A stretch of 64,000 nt of DNA, taken from assembly GCA_035293565.1 (NCBI GenBank), contig DATGMP010000162.1, positions 1 to 64,000 on the forward strand, in the 5' to 3' direction. Shown here piece after piece: positions 62,543 through 64,000 of the stretch (position 1 is its first letter; each line of letters opens with the position of its first letter). Position numbers and translations under genes: made by a program. The stretch comes from DATGMP01 sp035293565 (lineage in GTDB: Bacteria > Pseudomonadota > Alphaproteobacteria > BOG-932 > Roseiterribacteraceae). Below the pieces are notes generated by a model. It did no database searches, had not been told where the DNA came from, and saw only the letters and a program-made list of their open reading frames with translations.

Positions 62543-64000
62543 TTAGTGATTGTCGCGCGGCGTCCCGTACGTCTCCACCACCCGTTGATACTTGACCGCC
62601 ATTTCGAGGACAGCGCCGGTTGCGAGCTGGCCCACATGCATGCGCTGCAGCTCCTGCCACGGTGTCTGGTTGATCAGGTCAGGGAGCTTGAGCGTCCGTC
62701 GGCGCTCGGCCAGCTCGGCCTCCGGAATGAGCATGTCGGCGCGTCGCTTCTTGAGGTCGATGCGGATCAGGTCGCCGGTGCGCAGGAGCGCCAAGCCGCC
62801 GCCCACCGCGGCTTCCGGCGAGGCGTTGAGGATCGAGGGACTGCCCGAAGTACCGCTCTGCCGGCCGTCGCCGATGCAGGGCAGCTCGGCGATCCCGCGT
62901 TGCACGAGCGCGTCCGGCGGCAGCATGTTGACGACCTCGGCGGCGCCGGGATAGCCGACCGGGCCCACATAGCGGATCACCAGGATGCAATTCGCATCGA
63001 TCTTGAGCGAGGGATCGTTGATGCGGTGGTGGTAGTCTTCGGGGCCGTCGAAGACGATGGCGCGGCCTTCGAAGGCATCCTCATCGCCGGGCCGCTGCAA
63101 ATAGCGCTTGCGGAATTCGTCGGAGATCACCGATGTCTTCATGATCGCATCGTCAAACAGATTGCCCTTGAGGACGGCGAACCCCGCCCTCTCCTTGAGC
63201 GGCTTGTCGTAAGTGCGAATGACCGCGGCATCGCGGATCTTGGCGCCGCGGATATTCTCGCCCATGGTCCTGCCGGTCACCGTGAGCGCGCCTTCCCGGA
63301 TCTTGCCCGCGCGCATGAGCTCGGCCATGACGGCAGGAAGGCCGCCGGCGAGGTAATAGGCCTCGCCCAGATATTCGCCGGCCGGCATCATGTTGAGCAA
63401 AAGCGGGATCTCGTAGCCGATGCGATCCCAGTCATCATTGGTGAGCTCGACGCCGATATGGCGCGCGATCGCATTGACATGGGGCGGGCAGTTGGTCGAG
63501 GCGCCCAAGGCCGAGGCGCAGACGATCGCGTTCTCGAAGGCGGCGCGCGTCAGGATCTTCGAGGGCCGGAGATCCTCATGCACCATTTCGACGATGCGCT
63601 TTCCCGTGGCATAGGCGATCTGTCCCCGCTCGCGATAGGGTGCGGGAATGGCGGCACAGCCGGTGAGCGACATCCCCAGCGCCTCCGCCATCGCGTTCAT
63701 CGAGCTCGCCGTGCCCATGGTATTGCAATGCCCGATGCTCGGCGCCGAGGAGGCGACGATATCCATGAACTGGTGGTAATCGATCTCGCCCGCCGCCAAT
63801 TGCCGGCGGGCATCCCAGACGACCATGCCGGAGCCCACGAGCTTGCCATCGGCATGGCCGTCGAGCATCGGGCCGCCCGAGAGCACGATCGCCGGAATGT
63901 CGACCGTCGCGGCACCCATGAGGCAGGCCGGCGTCGTCTTGTCGCAGCCGGTGGTCAGCACCACGCCATCGAGGGGATAGCCATAGAGCACCTCGACGAG
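62543..64000 (-). CDS. IlvD/Edd-family dehydratase, N-terminus beyond the window
   Basis: At least 485 residues; the frame runs off the right edge (LVEVLYGYPLDGVVLTTGCD). Iron-sulfur ligand regions are visible in TTGCDKTTPACLMGAA and SIGHCNTMGTASSMNAMAEA, and later DGRQSGTSGSPSILNASPEA. This suits sugar-acid dehydratases of the IlvD/Edd family (for example arabonate or xylonate dehydratases) better than dihydroxy-acid dehydratase in branched-chain synthesis, but the substrate cannot be fixed from this part. The C-terminus is complete (ETYGTPRDNH). Confidence 0.92.
   Translation of the reverse strand, partial: LVEVLYGYPLDGVVLTTGCDKTTPACLMGAATVDIPAIVLSGGPMLDGHADGKLVGSGMVVWDARRQLAAGEIDYHQFMDIVASSAPSIGHCNTMGTASSMNAMAEALGMSLTGCAAIPAPYRERGQIAYATGKRIVEMVHEDLRPSKILTRAAFENAIVCASALGASTNCPPHVNAIARHIGVELTNDDWDRIGYEIPLLLNMMPAGEYLGEAYYLAGGLPAVMAELMRAGKIREGALTVTGRTMGENIRGAKIRDAAVIRTYDKPLKERAGFAVLKGNLFDDAIMKTSVISDEFRKRYLQRPGDEDAFEGRAIVFDGPEDYHHRINDPSLKIDANCILVIRYVGPVGYPGAAEVVNMLPPDALVQRGIAELPCIGDGRQSGTSGSPSILNASPEAAVGGGLALLRTGDLIRIDLKKRRADMLIPEAELAERRRTLKLPDLINQTPWQELQRMHVGQLATGAVLEMAVKYQRVVETYGTPRDNH

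Overview
The window looks like part of an alphaproteobacterial chromosome, most likely Hyphomicrobiales. The grounds are high GC, a Trb-type transfer cluster, DUF6499/DUF2285 regulators, and intergenic palindromes of the TCCTCATCCTGAGGA kind. Bases 1 to about 51,073 read as the distal part of an integrative and conjugative element (ICE). The ICE ends in a 48-base copy of the 3' part of a tRNA-Glu(CUC) gene, taken as the attachment-site remnant. From 51,074 to 64,000 the sequence reads as resident chromosome. No integrase is visible; by the remnant's orientation the intact tRNA, and probably the integrase, lie beyond the left edge.

ICE backbone (1-25,512, nearly all minus strand): the conjugation operon traG - CopG-type protein - trbB - trbC - trbD - trbE - trbJ - trbL - trbF (cut by the window edge), then an operon in the rdfS - traF - lytic transglycosylase - small protein - rlxS order known from ICEMlSymR7A of Mesorhizobium. 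Beyond are DUF736, a frameshifted ParB-like gene, an ArdC-type antirestriction protein, a fused DUF6499-DUF2285 protein (FseA-like excision activator), a stand-alone DUF2285-like module (candidate QseM-type antiactivator) and two XRE regulators. A 3.1 kb IS1595-family transposon (15,601-18,695) with near-identical terminal inverted repeats, an 8-bp target duplication and cargo genes (DUF3800 and several tiny ORFs) has split one backbone gene. The original gene can be reconstructed across the target duplication.

ICE cargo (25,826-50,796): an AbiEi/AbiEii toxin-antitoxin pair, a relic of a cusA 3' end, then a long minus-strand array. The array runs merF-like, a merB copy broken by an in-frame TGA, merT, merP, merA, merB, a small hypothetical gene, and a bufferin-type RiPP cluster (bufA1-bufB-bufC-doxX). 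A divergent merR controls it. Next comes a minus-strand copper/silver array of about 12 kb: multicopper oxidase, DUF411, TlpA-like thioredoxin, CcdA-like, membrane and periplasmic small proteins, a methyltransferase, FixH-like protein, cusC, cusB with three metal-binding repeats, and cusA. It is followed by a plus-strand DUF2938/cytochrome c group and a CDF transporter whose divergent merR-type regulator is frameshifted. The cargo as a whole handles mercury, organomercurials, copper/silver and another divalent metal by efflux, oxidation, reduction and peptide sequestration.

Chromosome (51,074-64,000): a SnoaL-like secreted protein, an APH-type kinase, small lipoproteins, an MFS transporter, a large patatin-like protein, a TPR-sulfotransferase, a cupin, a possible ATT-initiated small membrane protein, and an IlvD/Edd dehydratase cut by the right edge. 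Domain calls come from reading motifs; no database search was run.
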